A stretch of DNA of 64,000 nt from Diadema setosum (Eukaryota > Echinodermata > Echinoidea > Diadematoida > Diadematidae). A program made the position numbers and the translations under genes. The DNA lies in NCBI RefSeq assembly GCF_964275005.1, contig NC_092701.1, positions 9,729,453-9,793,452 of the forward strand, written 5' to 3'. Shown here piece after piece: positions 35,901 through 47,349 of the stretch. Each line of letters starts with the position of its first letter. Within the stretch, counting starts at the first letter, position 1. The notes beneath the pieces were generated by a model. It did no database searches and was not told the DNA's origin. It saw only the letters and a list, made by a program, of their open reading frames with translations.

Positions 35901-37070
35901 TGACGATTGATACAAAATTAAGAATAACGCAATATAAGATACTGAACAATTTGATCCCCGTTAATTCGTGGCTTGTTGGAATAGGGAGAAAAGATGACTC
36001 AAGATGTTCCTTTTGTAAAAGTGAACCGGAGACAATAGAACATTTGTTTTTTGATTGTTGGAAGGTGTGAGTATTCTGGGAATCATTGTTTAAAGAGGAA
36101 AAAAGTAAAATTGATTCCTTGCAATTGTTTTCATGTCAAAAGGTGTTATATGGTGTTATACATCCGAGGAACGATTTTGTTTTTTCATACAATTTCATAA
36201 TATTATTAGGTAGACAATTTATTTTAAGTTGTAAGTATCAAAGTTTATGTCCTCAAAGGCAACATTTTGTGCAATATGTAAAACAATATAATTTGATTGA
36301 AGAAGAAATAGCTAAAAGCAAAAATAAATTTGATTTGCATGGGGCAAAGTGGAGGAAAATAGAACAAATTATATCTTTATAGAAAGTCAAATGCCCTTCC
36401 CACTTTCTTCTTCCTTTCCCTTGCTCTGATGGTCCTTTCTTCCTCACCGCGGTTTATACTCCTTTTTCTAATTCCCTCCCTCCCTCCCCCCCCCCTCTCT
36501 CTCTCTCTTATCATGGCACTCACTGTAGTTTATGTTTATGAAACAACTATTCTGTCCTGCATCATCACCTCAAAGATTGCAGCGTCGAATACCTCCCCCC
36601 CCCCCCCAATGCCGGGAGAAGGGACAGGAGACTTCGCATCTTCAGCCCAGGGCTGGGTGTATAATTATGTTATCGTAGAAAGGAAGTTACGGAGAGTGCA
36701 TAAATGAGCCAGGTGAATAGTACCTTTGATTTGGTTTTTCTTGTTTTTTTTTTTTTTTTAAAGATTGTAGTGTGTGTTCTTACGCCTTTGGTTTGTTTTG
36801 TCTGGTCTTTGGCAATATTTAGTGTTTCCATTGAAGGCTATTTTTTTCTTTTTTTTCCCTCGTTGTCTGTGTATACGATTCTAGAATTATTGGTGTTAAC
36901 GTGTGTTAGAGACTATAGTCCAAAAAAGGATCAGACGCCTGGTAGTTTTACTATCATTGTATGCTATCAAACTTTTGTTTTGTGATGTCAAAAATGTTTT
37001 TTGTCATATGACCTGTGAAAAAGCACGATGTTTTTCGATCTGATCAATAAAATCCAGAAATACAAAAAAA
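32919..37070 (+). mobile_element. Tx1/L1-like LINE (LINE A), 5'-truncated
   Basis: A non-LTR retrotransposon of about 4.15 kb. It starts inside the AP endonuclease (NIYAPTGDKHTD, then MGGDFNTLLNR and GTDHSAIILKL at 33046-33340). A linker and reverse transcriptase follow (KNKSPGNDGLTVEFY, NYRPITLSNVDYK, GVRQGDPLS, and catalytic YADD at 34722-34733). The L1/Tx1 C-terminal region comes next (LSLYGKIQIVKTYALSQLLY, DYEEGGLKM), then a zinc-knuckle CSFCKSEPETIEHLFFDC at 36005-36058. The reading frame ends at TAG 36382. A 690-bp 3' UTR ends AATAAAATCCAG plus A-run. It is inactive: a stop in the endonuclease, a frameshift at an A-run near 34425, stops at about 34746 and 36068, and a frame change near 35550. 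Confidence 0.9.
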
Positions 37071-37088
37071 AGATGGAAAATTTTAAAG
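37071..37088 (+). repeat. Right target-site duplication of LINE A
   Basis: AGATGGAAAATTTTAAAG directly follows the A-rich tail and matches 32901-32918 in 17 of 18 positions. Confidence 0.8.
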
Positions 37089-37378
37089 AAGGAACATTTG
37101 GAAATTTATAGGTGTTGTGATTATTTCCCCCTGATTCTTCTTTTTTCTGATTTTGTTACTTTTTGGGGGCAGGGAAGGGAGGGGAAAATGTGTGTGTGTG
37201 TGTGTGTGTATGGGGGGGGGGGGGGTACGGCTTTACCCTGTTCTGTGGCTCCTGAACCATACGTGAGGTCGTTCATATTATTTTCTTCTCTTATAATACC
37301 AGGACTTCACATTAAGGAAGTTCCTTAAGTTCGTCTTTGATTTGAATGCCATGAGGTGATGTTAGGACCACTTGTCTT

Positions 37379-37692
37379 GGCCGGCGCAGCAGTGGGGGCC
37401 ATGGGGGCTCGGGCCCCCACACTTTTTTAACCCGGAAGTACGTAATTTTTTTTTTTTTTTTTTTTTGCTTGTCAGGTGAAAACATCCGGAAATGGAAAGG
37501 GAGAGAATGAGCTGATGACTTTTTTTTTTCAAATTTGTTTTATTTTATTATCATTATTATTATTTTGCTTGTCAGCTGAAGAAACCCGGAAGTGGACGGG
37601 GAGAAGAGATGAGCCGACTTTTTTTTTTTTGGCTTGTTAGCTCATGAAACCCGGAAGTGGGCCCCCACACTTTTGAAAACGCTGCGCCGGCC
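37379..37692. mobile_element. Small MITE with GGCCGGCGCAGC ends
   Basis: Perfect 12-bp inverted ends (GGCCGGCGCAGC and GCTGCGCCGGCC). Next to each end lies GGGCCCCCACACTTTT or its near copy. The interior has three related units, each with a T-run, CTTGT(C/T)AG and CCGGAA(G/A)TG. No clear target-site duplication. Confidence 0.7.
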
Positions 37693-38147
37693 CTGCTTGT
37701 GATATAAGTGTTATGTAGGAATCACTGCAAAGAGTTTTTCTTCCGTGTATGTGACAGACCAATGGGGTGTGGTGTGACAAGAGTGCAAATAAAATCAATG
37801 CTGATGGATCTTCTCAGAAAATAGGGTTTGCATGCACCCGCGTAGACTGTGTGACTTATCGCCCTATTCTGTTAATTGGAGACAGCTCTGGCCCATAGTG
37901 GTGTACAGATTACCAGAATTTTCCATGGTCTGTATTATGTACCACCATTCTTGAAGAAGGGTGCCTTCAAGTTTTCAAGTTTCAAGTTTTATTCAAAGTT
38001 TCCACAATACAAAAATTTACATAAAAACAATAATATGTAACAAGGAATACATTGTTGAATATATGCTTTCAAAACAATTTGCAGAATATTTGAATATAAA
38101 TTGACAATGCATGTAGATGCATTATACAAATGTAGATGTAAAGTGGA

Positions 38148-38184
38148 GGGGTCTTAGAAAAGCAAGCTTGTATAATAAGACCCC
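38148..38184 (-). other. LINE B 3'-UTR stem-loop
   Basis: On the minus strand GGGGTCTTA pairs perfectly with TAAGACCCC. The loop contains TACAAGCTTGCTTTT. It lies about 180 nt from the element end. Confidence 0.8.
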
Positions 38185-38540
38185 TGAAAGGCAAGTTAAG
38201 ACATGTGATATAGCAACTCACAAATATATACAAACATATTAAAGCCACAGAATAATTTTAGTGGAATCCCTCAAGAAGCGCAGCAACCACACCCCAGAGA
38301 CCAAAAAAATTGACACCAAATTTATTCCCCCCCCCTCGAGTCAATTTAAAAATTTATTTTATCGGTTAGTGATATATGACCACAAGAGGGAGCAGTAACT
38401 TTTTTTTTTTAACTTTGTGGTATGGTCTCAGAACCCTCACTTCTCCACAGGTAAGGACCCTTTCAAAAGGAGAGTTTCTAATTTTTACCATAAACCAGAA
38501 TTATACAGTGGCTTTAACATACATGGATGGATTCTAAGTG

Positions 38541-38562
38541 CACACACACACACACACACACA
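38541..38562. repeat. (CA)n microsatellite in LINE B 3' UTR
   Basis: Eleven CA units. Confidence 0.9.
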
Positions 38563-40590
38563 CTACCTATGGAACTTTAAAGCAAAACATAATTGGCATT
38601 TAGACTAAGTTACTAAAATGGAAAGCGATGAGATGAAGTCATGTATCTAGAATTCAAAAGGAGCAGCATCAATGAGACTGAGAATATCGATGAAGCAAAT
38701 ACTTCCGAGTCAACACTTTAAATCTGGAAAAAGTGGTACTATCTTTAACATCTGAGGGTAACACGTTCCATTCTTTTATGCAAGACACATAAAAAGAATT
38801 TAGGGCAATACTGGTAGATACATAAGGTAGATGCAGAAGGTTTTTCTGACGTGTATTATGGGAATGAACAACTGAGTTTTTGACAAACAAATCCAAAAAT
38901 AAGGAGGGAGAACTGGACATGTGAAGCTTGTACATGAATGCCAACGAGTTAAAAGACACTAACTCGTTTAGAGGTAAACAACGCAGCTGTAAGAACTGGG
39001 GGGCACTTGGCCTAGTAAAGTGTGAGTTTGTTATTAGCCTGATAGCTCTTTTTTGTACAATAAACAATTTATGAAGATGGCTGTTATAAGTATTACCCCA
39101 AGCAACATTACAATACATCAAGTGAGGCATTATGATGCTATTATACAGTGTAGTCAAAACACTTTTAGGAACAATAAATTTTAGCTTATGCATCACACCA
39201 ACACCCCGAGAAGCTTTGGAACATACATTTAGAATGTGTTGCTTCCATGACAGAAATTCATTGATAGTAATACCAAGGAATAATACATTTTCGCTTGTAG
39301 CTACCTGATGTCCACCAATAATGAGAGAAGGGGTGTTTAAAGGTATCCTCTTATTCCTTGTTCTGAAAATAACACATTGTGTCTTCTGAAGATTAAGTGA
39401 CAATTTATTACAACAAAACCAATGATAAAGTTTATTAAGTTCATCATTTGCAGAAGATATTAAACTGCACACATCCTTGTGGGAGGACAGAAGACTTGTA
39501 TCATCAGCAAACAGTGAGTAAGTAAACAATGATGTAGCACTGATGATATCATTGATATAGATAAGAAATAATAGTGGGCCTAACACTGAGCCTTGAGGCA
39601 CTCCACAATCAATTTGGGTGGAAAGCGATTTGGTCCCATTGACAACCACAAACTGCATTCGGTTTTGCAGATAGCTTTTGAACCAGTCTAAAGGAACTCC
39701 ACGAATACCATAAAATTTAAGTTTGCTTATAAGAATGTGGTGGTCAATGGTGTCAAATGCCTTGGACAAATCTAAGAAAATGCTCAGACAAAATTTCCCT
39801 TCATCAAGTGCATGAGCAATAATGTTAGTTAAATGCAATACACCCATACTGGTAGAAGAATTTTTGCGAAAACCAAATTGTTCGGGGATCAAAATGCCTT
39901 CCACAGATAAATAATTATTTACTCTTGAGCATACAATCTTTTCTAACAATTTAGAAAATACAGGCAGCAAGGCAATGGGTCTGTAGTTTTCAATGTTTCT
40001 ATTATCACTTTTCTTATACACAGGAACTACTTTGGCAATTTTCATCTTGTCTGGAACTATTCCTTGCGACAGAGATTTATTAAATATGTCACACAATGGG
40101 ACAGCAATGCTATGAATACACTCTTTGACAACCCAAGGAGCTATATCATCAGAGCCTGATGACTTAGAGGATTTTAGTGACAGAGCTAGCGTTATTATTT
40201 CAGATGCAGTAGTGGGCTTCAAAAATAAGGATTTGCTGTTTTTTGCAGGTTTCAAATAATCCTGAAAAGTATTGGATGTACTCGGAATCTTTTAACTTAT
40301 CTTAGCAGCAATTCCTGCAAAATACTGATTGAAATGTTCAGCCTTTTGCGTATTTGTACTTAATGAAATATCACCATTATACATTTCTGAGGGAAGGCTT
40401 TGACATTTCCCCTTTCCGATCAGTTTGTTTATATGGAACCATGTTTTTTTGATATCCCCTTTTATATCATGGAATAGATTTCTAAAATATTTTTGCTTTG
40501 AAATACGCACAACATTTGTCAATTCATTCTTATAATCAACATAATTCTTCTTATTTATCCAGGTTGGATGTTTAATGAACAATTTATAGA

Positions 40591-41986
40591 GCTATAGGGT
40601 GCCTTTGCGTTCTTCGCCACATAGACTTGTCAGATGACATTGCTGACGAGAAAGGAACCCCGCATGGCACGATTAATGTTATAACGGCCAGAAGGCAGAG
40701 TTTCTTGGAGAACCGGTTGCACCATCCTTATCGATAGGCAAAGCCTAGAGTCTATCTACCACCCCACACCATGTAGATATGCTGCACTTTGTCAATATTC
40801 AAGTCCACAACTTGCAAAGAGAAGAGGCCACATTGTCACCAGTAAAGAAATCTCAGAATGCTATCAGCTGAAAGAACTGCAGATTGATTGTTGCAACTTC
40901 TTTATTTATTTATTTGGAAGTAGGGGAAACATCAAGCAATATTCCAGGTTCTGAGCAATTCCAATATGTCTGAAGGCAAGCCACTGACCCAGACTGGAGC
41001 CACCAATACTCCGAGAGGTGGCACATGAGTGGTCGACCCTGCTGACTGTTATCATTCAAGCAAGTCAACTGAGATACGTGACTTTTGAACAGCACCCTTC
41101 AGTCATTTCATTATTTAGACATTGCTCTTTATGAGAGCGTGGTTCAAATGCTGGATGCCAGACCTACTGTATCTACCCTGAAATGCCCAGTTGTCCCATG
41201 ACTGTGAGAACTTCATGTTGTCTTGGCTACTGTATGCGCCCTTGGTGCCTCCTGGCATTGATGATGCTTGGTTATGATATATCTCAGTATCAGCTTCTGT
41301 TTTATAGAAACTTAATATATTTCTAGGTCTGCAACAATAAGGCAAATCCTGAAATGTACACATTACAGGGTGCTCGTCATGCCCACACCTATTCATATAA
41401 TTATGTAGCTCTCATGAAATGGTGCTGGAAAAGTTCTTCAAGGAAATCCTATAACTGAAAGAGGTCTGTCTGAAGGCAACATACCAAGCTGAAGCTGAAA
41501 CGAAGCAAAACAAACAAACAAACACCACTCTATACTTGAGGTTATGAGCACTGATGATAATCATTATAACGGCTTTCGAAGAATGTGAGGAACAAAAACA
41601 AAGCAATCCTATGTTTTGTCTCTGCAACCAGAAATGCTGATCAATCCAGTACCAGGTCAGAGATTACTCTAAATATTCCAACAAGCAGATTCCTTTTACA
41701 AAGCAAGTCAAAGGCTGGCTGACCTGACCAACTATCTTGCTTTAATTCTCTAGAGTACTACAGTACAACACATAAACATGTCTTCATCTCTTCTCCAGGG
41801 CATACCAGGAGCAACAAAAGACTTCTTTTCTAGGATAAGAATCATGAAAAGGTAGACACACTCTTGATCTTCCATGCTGTCCTAGCATCGCAGCGAAACT
41901 CATCAAATGCAGAAGTTTTCTTCGCTACAGCTACAGAATGTCCTTCTTTTTCTTCTTCTTTCCTTCTCTATAGAATATAATGACAA
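40591..41986. other. Unassigned sequence
   Basis: No gene supported; open frames here lack recognisable domains. It resembles neither flanking LINE. Confidence 0.45.
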
Positions 41987-42007
41987 TGTGACCGTGCACC
42001 ACAAAAC

Positions 42008-42366
42008 CGACCCCTAACCTGCACTAGAGAAGAATTTGCTATATAACTGTATATTTGTACTTTTTTATTTTGTTTTTCTCTTATGTTCCGGTCATTGTTG
42101 TACCCGTGCTCCCCTTCTCAATCTTAAACTCGTTTTTAACCGGGACCTACGCTCAACAAGCTCGCTTTTAAGTAGGTTCCTTCATATTTCTTTAGCATTC
42201 ATTCACAGATTCCAAACTTAACAGATCGACCACTATTATGCTTTACATATTTGCAATATTGTATGCATGTCATGTATTTCATTTAATCTTGTTATATTTG
42301 ATGTAATTTTTCATCGAGAAATATGAAAATAAATTGAAATTGAAATTAAAAAAAATAAAAAAAAAA
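42008..42366 (+). mobile_element. CR1/L2-like LINE 3' end (LINE E)
   Basis: A roughly 360-bp 3'-UTR fragment inserted in family X. It has the conserved stem-loop (42142-42180) and ends AAATAAATTGAAATTGAAATT and an A-rich tail. No coding part remains. Confidence 0.7.
42142..42180 (+). other. LINE E 3'-UTR stem-loop
   Basis: GGGACCTAC pairs with GTAGGTTCC (nine pairs, one G-U). The loop contains CAACAAGCTCGCTTTTA. Confidence 0.75.
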
Positions 42367-42780
42367 CAAACAAAAATTTGCACGCATTGATTTTGTGTGA
42401 GGACTAATAGGTGAAAAGGGTCAATTTGGTCCATCTTGACTTTTATATATTTTCTGAAAGAGCAAGTCTTCTTCTACCATGTGTTAAAATTTGGGATCGT
42501 AAAATAAACAGGAAAGTGTTTTTGTAGCAGTTAGATTTGAACACTTTTTTTTAAAATTTCAATTCAATTCAATTCAATTCAAACTTTATTTCATTTTTCG
42601 AAAAGAACATAAACATTTCACTTTCATTGGTAACAGAGAATAAGGTTACATAATCAAAACAAAGTAAAATTGAAAAGAGAACATAATTGTGGAACCTTGG
42701 GGTAACAAATAATGTTGTAATGAAAATTGACTGAAGTGATGTAGACGATATAACATTACACAAAATATCGAAAAATGGAT

Positions 42781-42819
42781 GGACCCACTAAAAAGGCAGT
42801 GCTTGTAGAATGTGGGCCC
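42781..42819 (-). other. LINE C 3'-UTR stem-loop
   Basis: On the minus strand GGGCCCAC pairs with GTGGGTCC (eight pairs, one G-U). The loop contains ATTCTACAAGCACTG and a T-run ending TTTTTA, almost the loop of LINE D with a different stem. Confidence 0.8.
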
Positions 42820-43747
42820 CTCAGGTAAAATGAACTGATGCAAAAAGGGGAAAAAAGATCGGGAATAAAGTCAGATTAAAAAAAAGGTCTGGAAGCCCAA
42901 TAAGAAGACAGAGTAACGGACAGACACACATACACAGGCGAATGAACATTAAACGAGACTGAGACGACAAAACTTATGAAAGGGGACTTCAATACAAGAC
43001 AGAATGAGACAAGGTTGACATAATAGGAAGACAATACAGCGGACAGAAAGGAAAAACAGATCCAGCGATCCTCGACAGAACTATGTCGAAAAAATATTGT
43101 GCTGCGAGGAAGGGATACATAAATATGGAAAAATAGAGAGAAATAGATGCGGAGGTACTACAAGTAGAATTGAATCTACTCAGTAAGAGTCTCAGGACAA
43201 CAGGGACGAGAAAATATGTGAGAGTATATTATTGGTAATCAAAATTCTTCGGAAAAAAATTAAAATGAGCCATCAGGCTGATTCACTTCTGTAGGAACAT
43301 AACATTGCAATAGAAACAACTTTAATCTCCTTTTAAATGAAAATATAGAAGGTGAATTTCTTATGTCATTATTTAGAAAATTCCAATACGTTGGGCCAGT
43401 ATAAATAAGTGTTTTCTTAGCAAGAATCGTTCGTAAGAGAGGTAAGTGAAATTCATAGGAACGTCGAGTGGGATAGTCATGGAATGATTGATTTCTTTGA
43501 AACATAGAATCGAAAATGGAGGGGAGTGAGTTGTTGCTGTACGTATACATAAATTGCCCCAAATTGAATAAATACAAATCTTTAATTTTTAGCAGCTTAT
43601 TTGCGGCAAATAACATATTTGAAAGGGAGGGTATGAAAGGATAACTGATGACACGGAGAGCTTTCTTTTGTAGAAGGAACACTCTATCCAGTAGGTTCTG
43701 GTGAGTGTTGCCCCAAACTAAAACACCATAATTAAGATATGGCAATA

Positions 43748-43866
43748 TCAGTGACGAATATAACGAATATAACATAAATAATGACGAATATAACGAATAT
43801 AACATAAATAATGACGAATATAACATAAGTAATAATATCAGTGACGAATATAACATAAGTAATGAT
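43748..43866 (-). repeat. In-frame minisatellite inside the LINE C ORF
   Basis: Units of about 30 bp made of GACGAATATAAC and ATAACATAA(A/G)TAAT blocks. On the minus strand they encode repeated LMLYSSL-type heptads just before LILPYLNYG. The expansion keeps the frame and is absent from LINE D. Confidence 0.85.
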
Positions 43867-46696
43867 TTTTGTGGGATATACAATTTCATTCTATTTATAA
43901 CACCTATATTACGTGAGATTATGTTGGATATATAATCAATATGTAACTTCCAGGAAAGTTTGTAGTCAGCAATAATTCCAAGGAATGTAAAATGTGAAAC
44001 TTGTTCTAAATGAAAATCATTCAAAACTATAGCTGTACTCAAAATGTCAACAGTATTACTAAAAATCATATATTTCGTTTTTTGGGTATTCAATGATAAT
44101 TTATTGGCTCTTACCCAATTATTCACTTTTTGTAATTCAGTATTGACTTTTTGAACAAGAAAATTAACATCATTGTGGGCAAAAAATACACTGGTATCGT
44201 CAGCAAAATGGATAAAGGATAGTACATCGGATGCCTGGCAAAAATCATTGATATAAACAATAAATGATAGTGACCCTAATAAACTTCCTTGTGGAACGCC
44301 AAAATTCACTTCTCTTATTACTGAAAGATTGTCTTTAATTGTAACAAATTGTCTTCTATTTCCTAAATAACTCCTGAACCACTCCAAGGCCTTCCCACGT
44401 ATTCCGTGATGTGATAACTTGTGGAGTAGAATATCATGATCAACTGTGTCGAAGGCCTTGGAGAAGTCCAAGAAAATAGTAATTAAATGAGAGTGATTAT
44501 CAATTGCATGAGCCACTTGATCAACAAAGTATAAAAGAGCATGAGTTGTATTATGCTTCTCTCGAAAACCAAATTGAGAATTAGTCAAAATATTATGCAA
44601 CTTCAAAAAATTAATAGTTCTCTTATAAATGAGTTTCTCTAAAACTTTGGACAACGATGATAAAAGCGAAATTGGACGATAGTTACTGACTTCATATTTG
44701 TCACCCTTCTTAAATAATGGAATTACTTTGGCCAGTTTCATCTTAACAGGAAACACACCATTAGAAATTGATAAATTGAAAATATGAACAAGTGGATCAG
44801 CAACAGAAGATATAACACCTTTAAGAATACAATTATCTATATCATCATAACCAGAACTCCTCTTGTTCTATACAATATCCATAATTTCATGCCTATTGGT
44901 TGGAATAAAATAAACAGAATTGGGATTGCACTGATCAAGGTATTCAGTAATGTGATGCTCTGACGCAAGGATATTTTGGGCGTAATTTTTGAAAAAGTCT
45001 TTGAAAAATAAGAATTGAAAACATTTGCAATGTGAACAGGGTCACTGATGATTTCATCATTCAACTTAATATTATCAATAGCTGAATGTTTACTCGAAAC
45101 ATTCATAGCTTGCTTTAAAACATTCCAAGTGTTTTTCATATCAAACTTATATCTTTGCAGTTGCTTAAAATAATATTTTTTCTTTTCGGAACGTAAAATC
45201 ATAGTTAGGGTATTTTTATATGAAGTGTATTTATGTTTTGATCGCTCAGTTTTTTCAAATTTGTATCTATAATATAATCGATTTTTCCTGTTAATCGACC
45301 GAAGAATTGATTTTGAAATCCACGGTAATCTAGGAGTCTTTTTATAGTCTGGTTTCTTTTTTTTTGCTTTGGAATTACATTATCCAAATGAAAATTGAAT
45401 ATTTCCATGAAATAATCAAAAGACAAATTGATGTCATCACTTTCAAATACTCTAGACCAGTCAGCATTTTCGAGAACCGCATCAAGACTAGCTAATTTTT
45501 CAGGCGAAACTCTACGACTTAATAAAGGAGATCTAAAAAAAATTTGCATTATTAACAGAGGTTTTAAGAGCAAAATGAGTCATAATTGGATAATGATCAG
45601 TCATATCTGAAAGAATTATACAAGAATCAGTAAGGGGTAGGGTGTTACTAAACAAATTATCAATAAGGGTAGCAGAGTGATCTGTGACACGCGTGGGTTT
45701 CGAAATAAGCGGAAGAAAAGAGGAGGACAAAAATGTCTGAAGAAACTCGTTTGCGACAATATCATTTCCCGACTTAAGTAAGTCAATATTAAAATCGCCG
45801 AGGAAGAAACAATCTTTGTTTTTAAAAACAGGGGATTTACCAAATCAGAAAGGTAAGTTAAAAAATCCTTGATATTAGAGTTGGGAGGTTTGTACATAAT
45901 GCCTACCACAATATTTCTAATTCCTGGTATACAAATTTCTAAAAAAAGGGATTCAACAATATTATCCATTCTCGAAATATTATCATGAACAATACATTCA
46001 AAAGTATGCGATATATAAAGTGCAACACCTCCACCACTCTTATCGGGTCTATTATTGACAAACATTTTATAGCCGTCAATCGAAAAAAAAAAAAAAAACT
46101 TTCAGAGTTAGAATTTAACCAGGTTTCACTTAAACCAACAACAGAGAATGACTGATCAGCATCAGTCTCTAAAAATAATTTCAACTCATCAAAATGTTTG
46201 TTCAAAGTCCGAATATTTAAATGCAACAAAGAAAATATATCATTAGAAAAACTATTACACATATCTTTACATTGATTCACCGTAATATAATTACACGACA
46301 TATTTTCATTTAACTCTTCACTGAAATCAGAGGGCAATAGTGTGATTAGTGTGATAACGTGTGTCTTTACAGTCCCCCTTTCCATTCTTTAAAAAAAAAA
46401 ACTATACACACTCTTCACTTTCAACTCTAATAACTTTAGAAAGGATGATACTACTGGTTTGAAAGTTGGTATCTATAATGGACAGAATGTGTTAATAGAG
46501 CATGACCAATTTCAGATCAATTTGATAATCCCTTCATTGTGGTTAAACTGGTCTTTAACTTTCTTTTTGTCCCATGCATTGCACAGGTAGCACAGCTTAG
46601 TGAAGATTAAACGCTTGAATAGACTCTGTGCTTCAGAGGCTCTTTTCTCAGCTCACACTATTCTGAAATGTGCTTTCTTTCCAATATTTAGATAAG

Positions 46697-47201
46697 GCTA
46701 AGCCCCCCCCCCCCCCCAGCCCCACCGTTGGTACGGGACTATCCTTAGCCCACTTTCTGTTTACACTCGTTTTTGCCAAAGTGGGCTAGCCCCACCGATA
46801 ATCCCGTACTATCTGGCCCTGCAAAATAGCAGGGTTAGCACAGCAATTGCGGTGCCAAGCAAGTGAGTGTAAACAGAACGAAAAAATAATACTGGGCTAA
46901 GCGACGGAGAGGAAGTCCGACCCTCACTGACCAATCAGAAACGAGGTAATCAAGTGCTGCCGGTGCGTGAGTGTACGTGTACAGTACACAGCGTAATCAT
47001 GAATATTCATGTGGTTTGGAAAGTACCGGAATAAGAAATACGAGTGTAAAAAGGTCAATTTTCTCCTTAGCCCCGGACAAGAGCTTAGTACGGGACTAAT
47101 TGGCGAGTATTAAAAGCTGAAAAAAAAATGGTACGGGACTAACGATAGTCCTGGGTCAGAGAAAGTCCGAGGTTAAGAAACACAAGTGTAAAAAGGGCTT
47201 A
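46697..47201 (-). mobile_element. Family R element, copy 1, one end missing
   Basis: The right end CACAAGTGTAAAAAGGGCT is followed by TAA. The interior matches family R at 60594-62471 in reverse, without the large internal insertion. Words GTACGGGACTA/CCCGTACT recur. The left side starts in a C-run at the family X junction. Confidence 0.75.
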
Positions 47202-47206
47202 AGGTG

Positions 47207-47349
47207 ACAGGTGTAAGACCTACACACGGACAGGTTGACAGATGTGCATTTTATGCACACGCACACGCAATGACAAAGACGTTGAAAACCGGTGGTGCCC
47301 TTTCGTGCCTGGACATTGGGATTCCCCGCGAAGTCCTCATGGCTCTGCG
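47207..47349 (+). repeat. 143-bp conserved segment, copy 1
   Basis: Almost identical to 52388-52532. One frame is open in both copies (VRPTHGQVDRCAFYAHAHAM, then LDIGIPREVLMAL). It matches no family I recognise and splice sites are not evident. Either a dispersed repeat or an exon relic. Confidence 0.5.

Larger units (their letters stand above)
37966..40590 (-). mobile_element. CR1/L2-like LINE (LINE B), 5'-truncated
   Basis: Read on the minus strand. A linker region (FIKHPTWINKKNYVDYKNEL, about 40582-40292) is followed after one frame change by a 528-codon open stretch (40255-38669) with a complete reverse transcriptase: NYRPIALLPVFSKLLEK, FLDLSKAFDTIDHH, GVPQGSVLGPLLF and catalytic FADD (residues 249-252), then thumb and C-terminal region to LTRKYLLHRY. 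The endonuclease is missing. The 3' UTR of about 700 bp has a conserved stem-loop (38148-38184) and ends in AACTTGAAACTTGAAAAC repeats. The long open frame suggests a fairly young copy. Confidence 0.9.
42553..46333 (-). mobile_element. CR1/L2-like LINE (LINE C), nearly complete
   Basis: Minus strand, about 3.8 kb. The AP endonuclease reads LHLNIRTLNKHFDELK and VVGLSETWLNSNSES (about 46235-46100), GGGVALYISHTFECIVHD, MYKPPNSN, GDFNIDLL (about 45790) and SDMTDHYPIMTHF (about 45600). A linker (45202-44837) and reverse transcriptase follow in a 498-codon open stretch 44756-43260: NYRPISLLSSLSK, FLDFSKAFDTVDHD, GVPQGSLLG and FADD at residues 184-187. Frame changes near 46090 (A-run), 45780, 45205 and 44830 break the full ORF. 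The 3' UTR carries the stem-loop at 42781-42819 and ends in (GAATT)n. The 5' end lies in the ORF region, so some N-terminal sequence may be missing. A Met-led frame at 46385 starts in family X and is not the true start. Confidence 0.9.
41987..46696 (-). mobile_element. Family X element, copy 3, split by two LINEs
   Basis: Reversed relative to the copy at 28074. Pieces: 41987 to about 42007 (TGTGACCGTGCACC end), about 42367-42552, and about 46334-46696. Between them lie a LINE 3' fragment and LINE C. At 46334 the sequence GTGTGTCTTTACAG-CC picks up family X exactly where 42552 left it. The far end is cut off where a family R element begins. Confidence 0.8.

Noticed and set aside
38669-40255. 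A 528-codon open frame with full reverse transcriptase as a possible host gene or retron-like system
   Set aside because: Thumb and C-terminal regions, 3' UTR stem-loop and tail match other LINE copies in the window; it is a 5'-truncated LINE.
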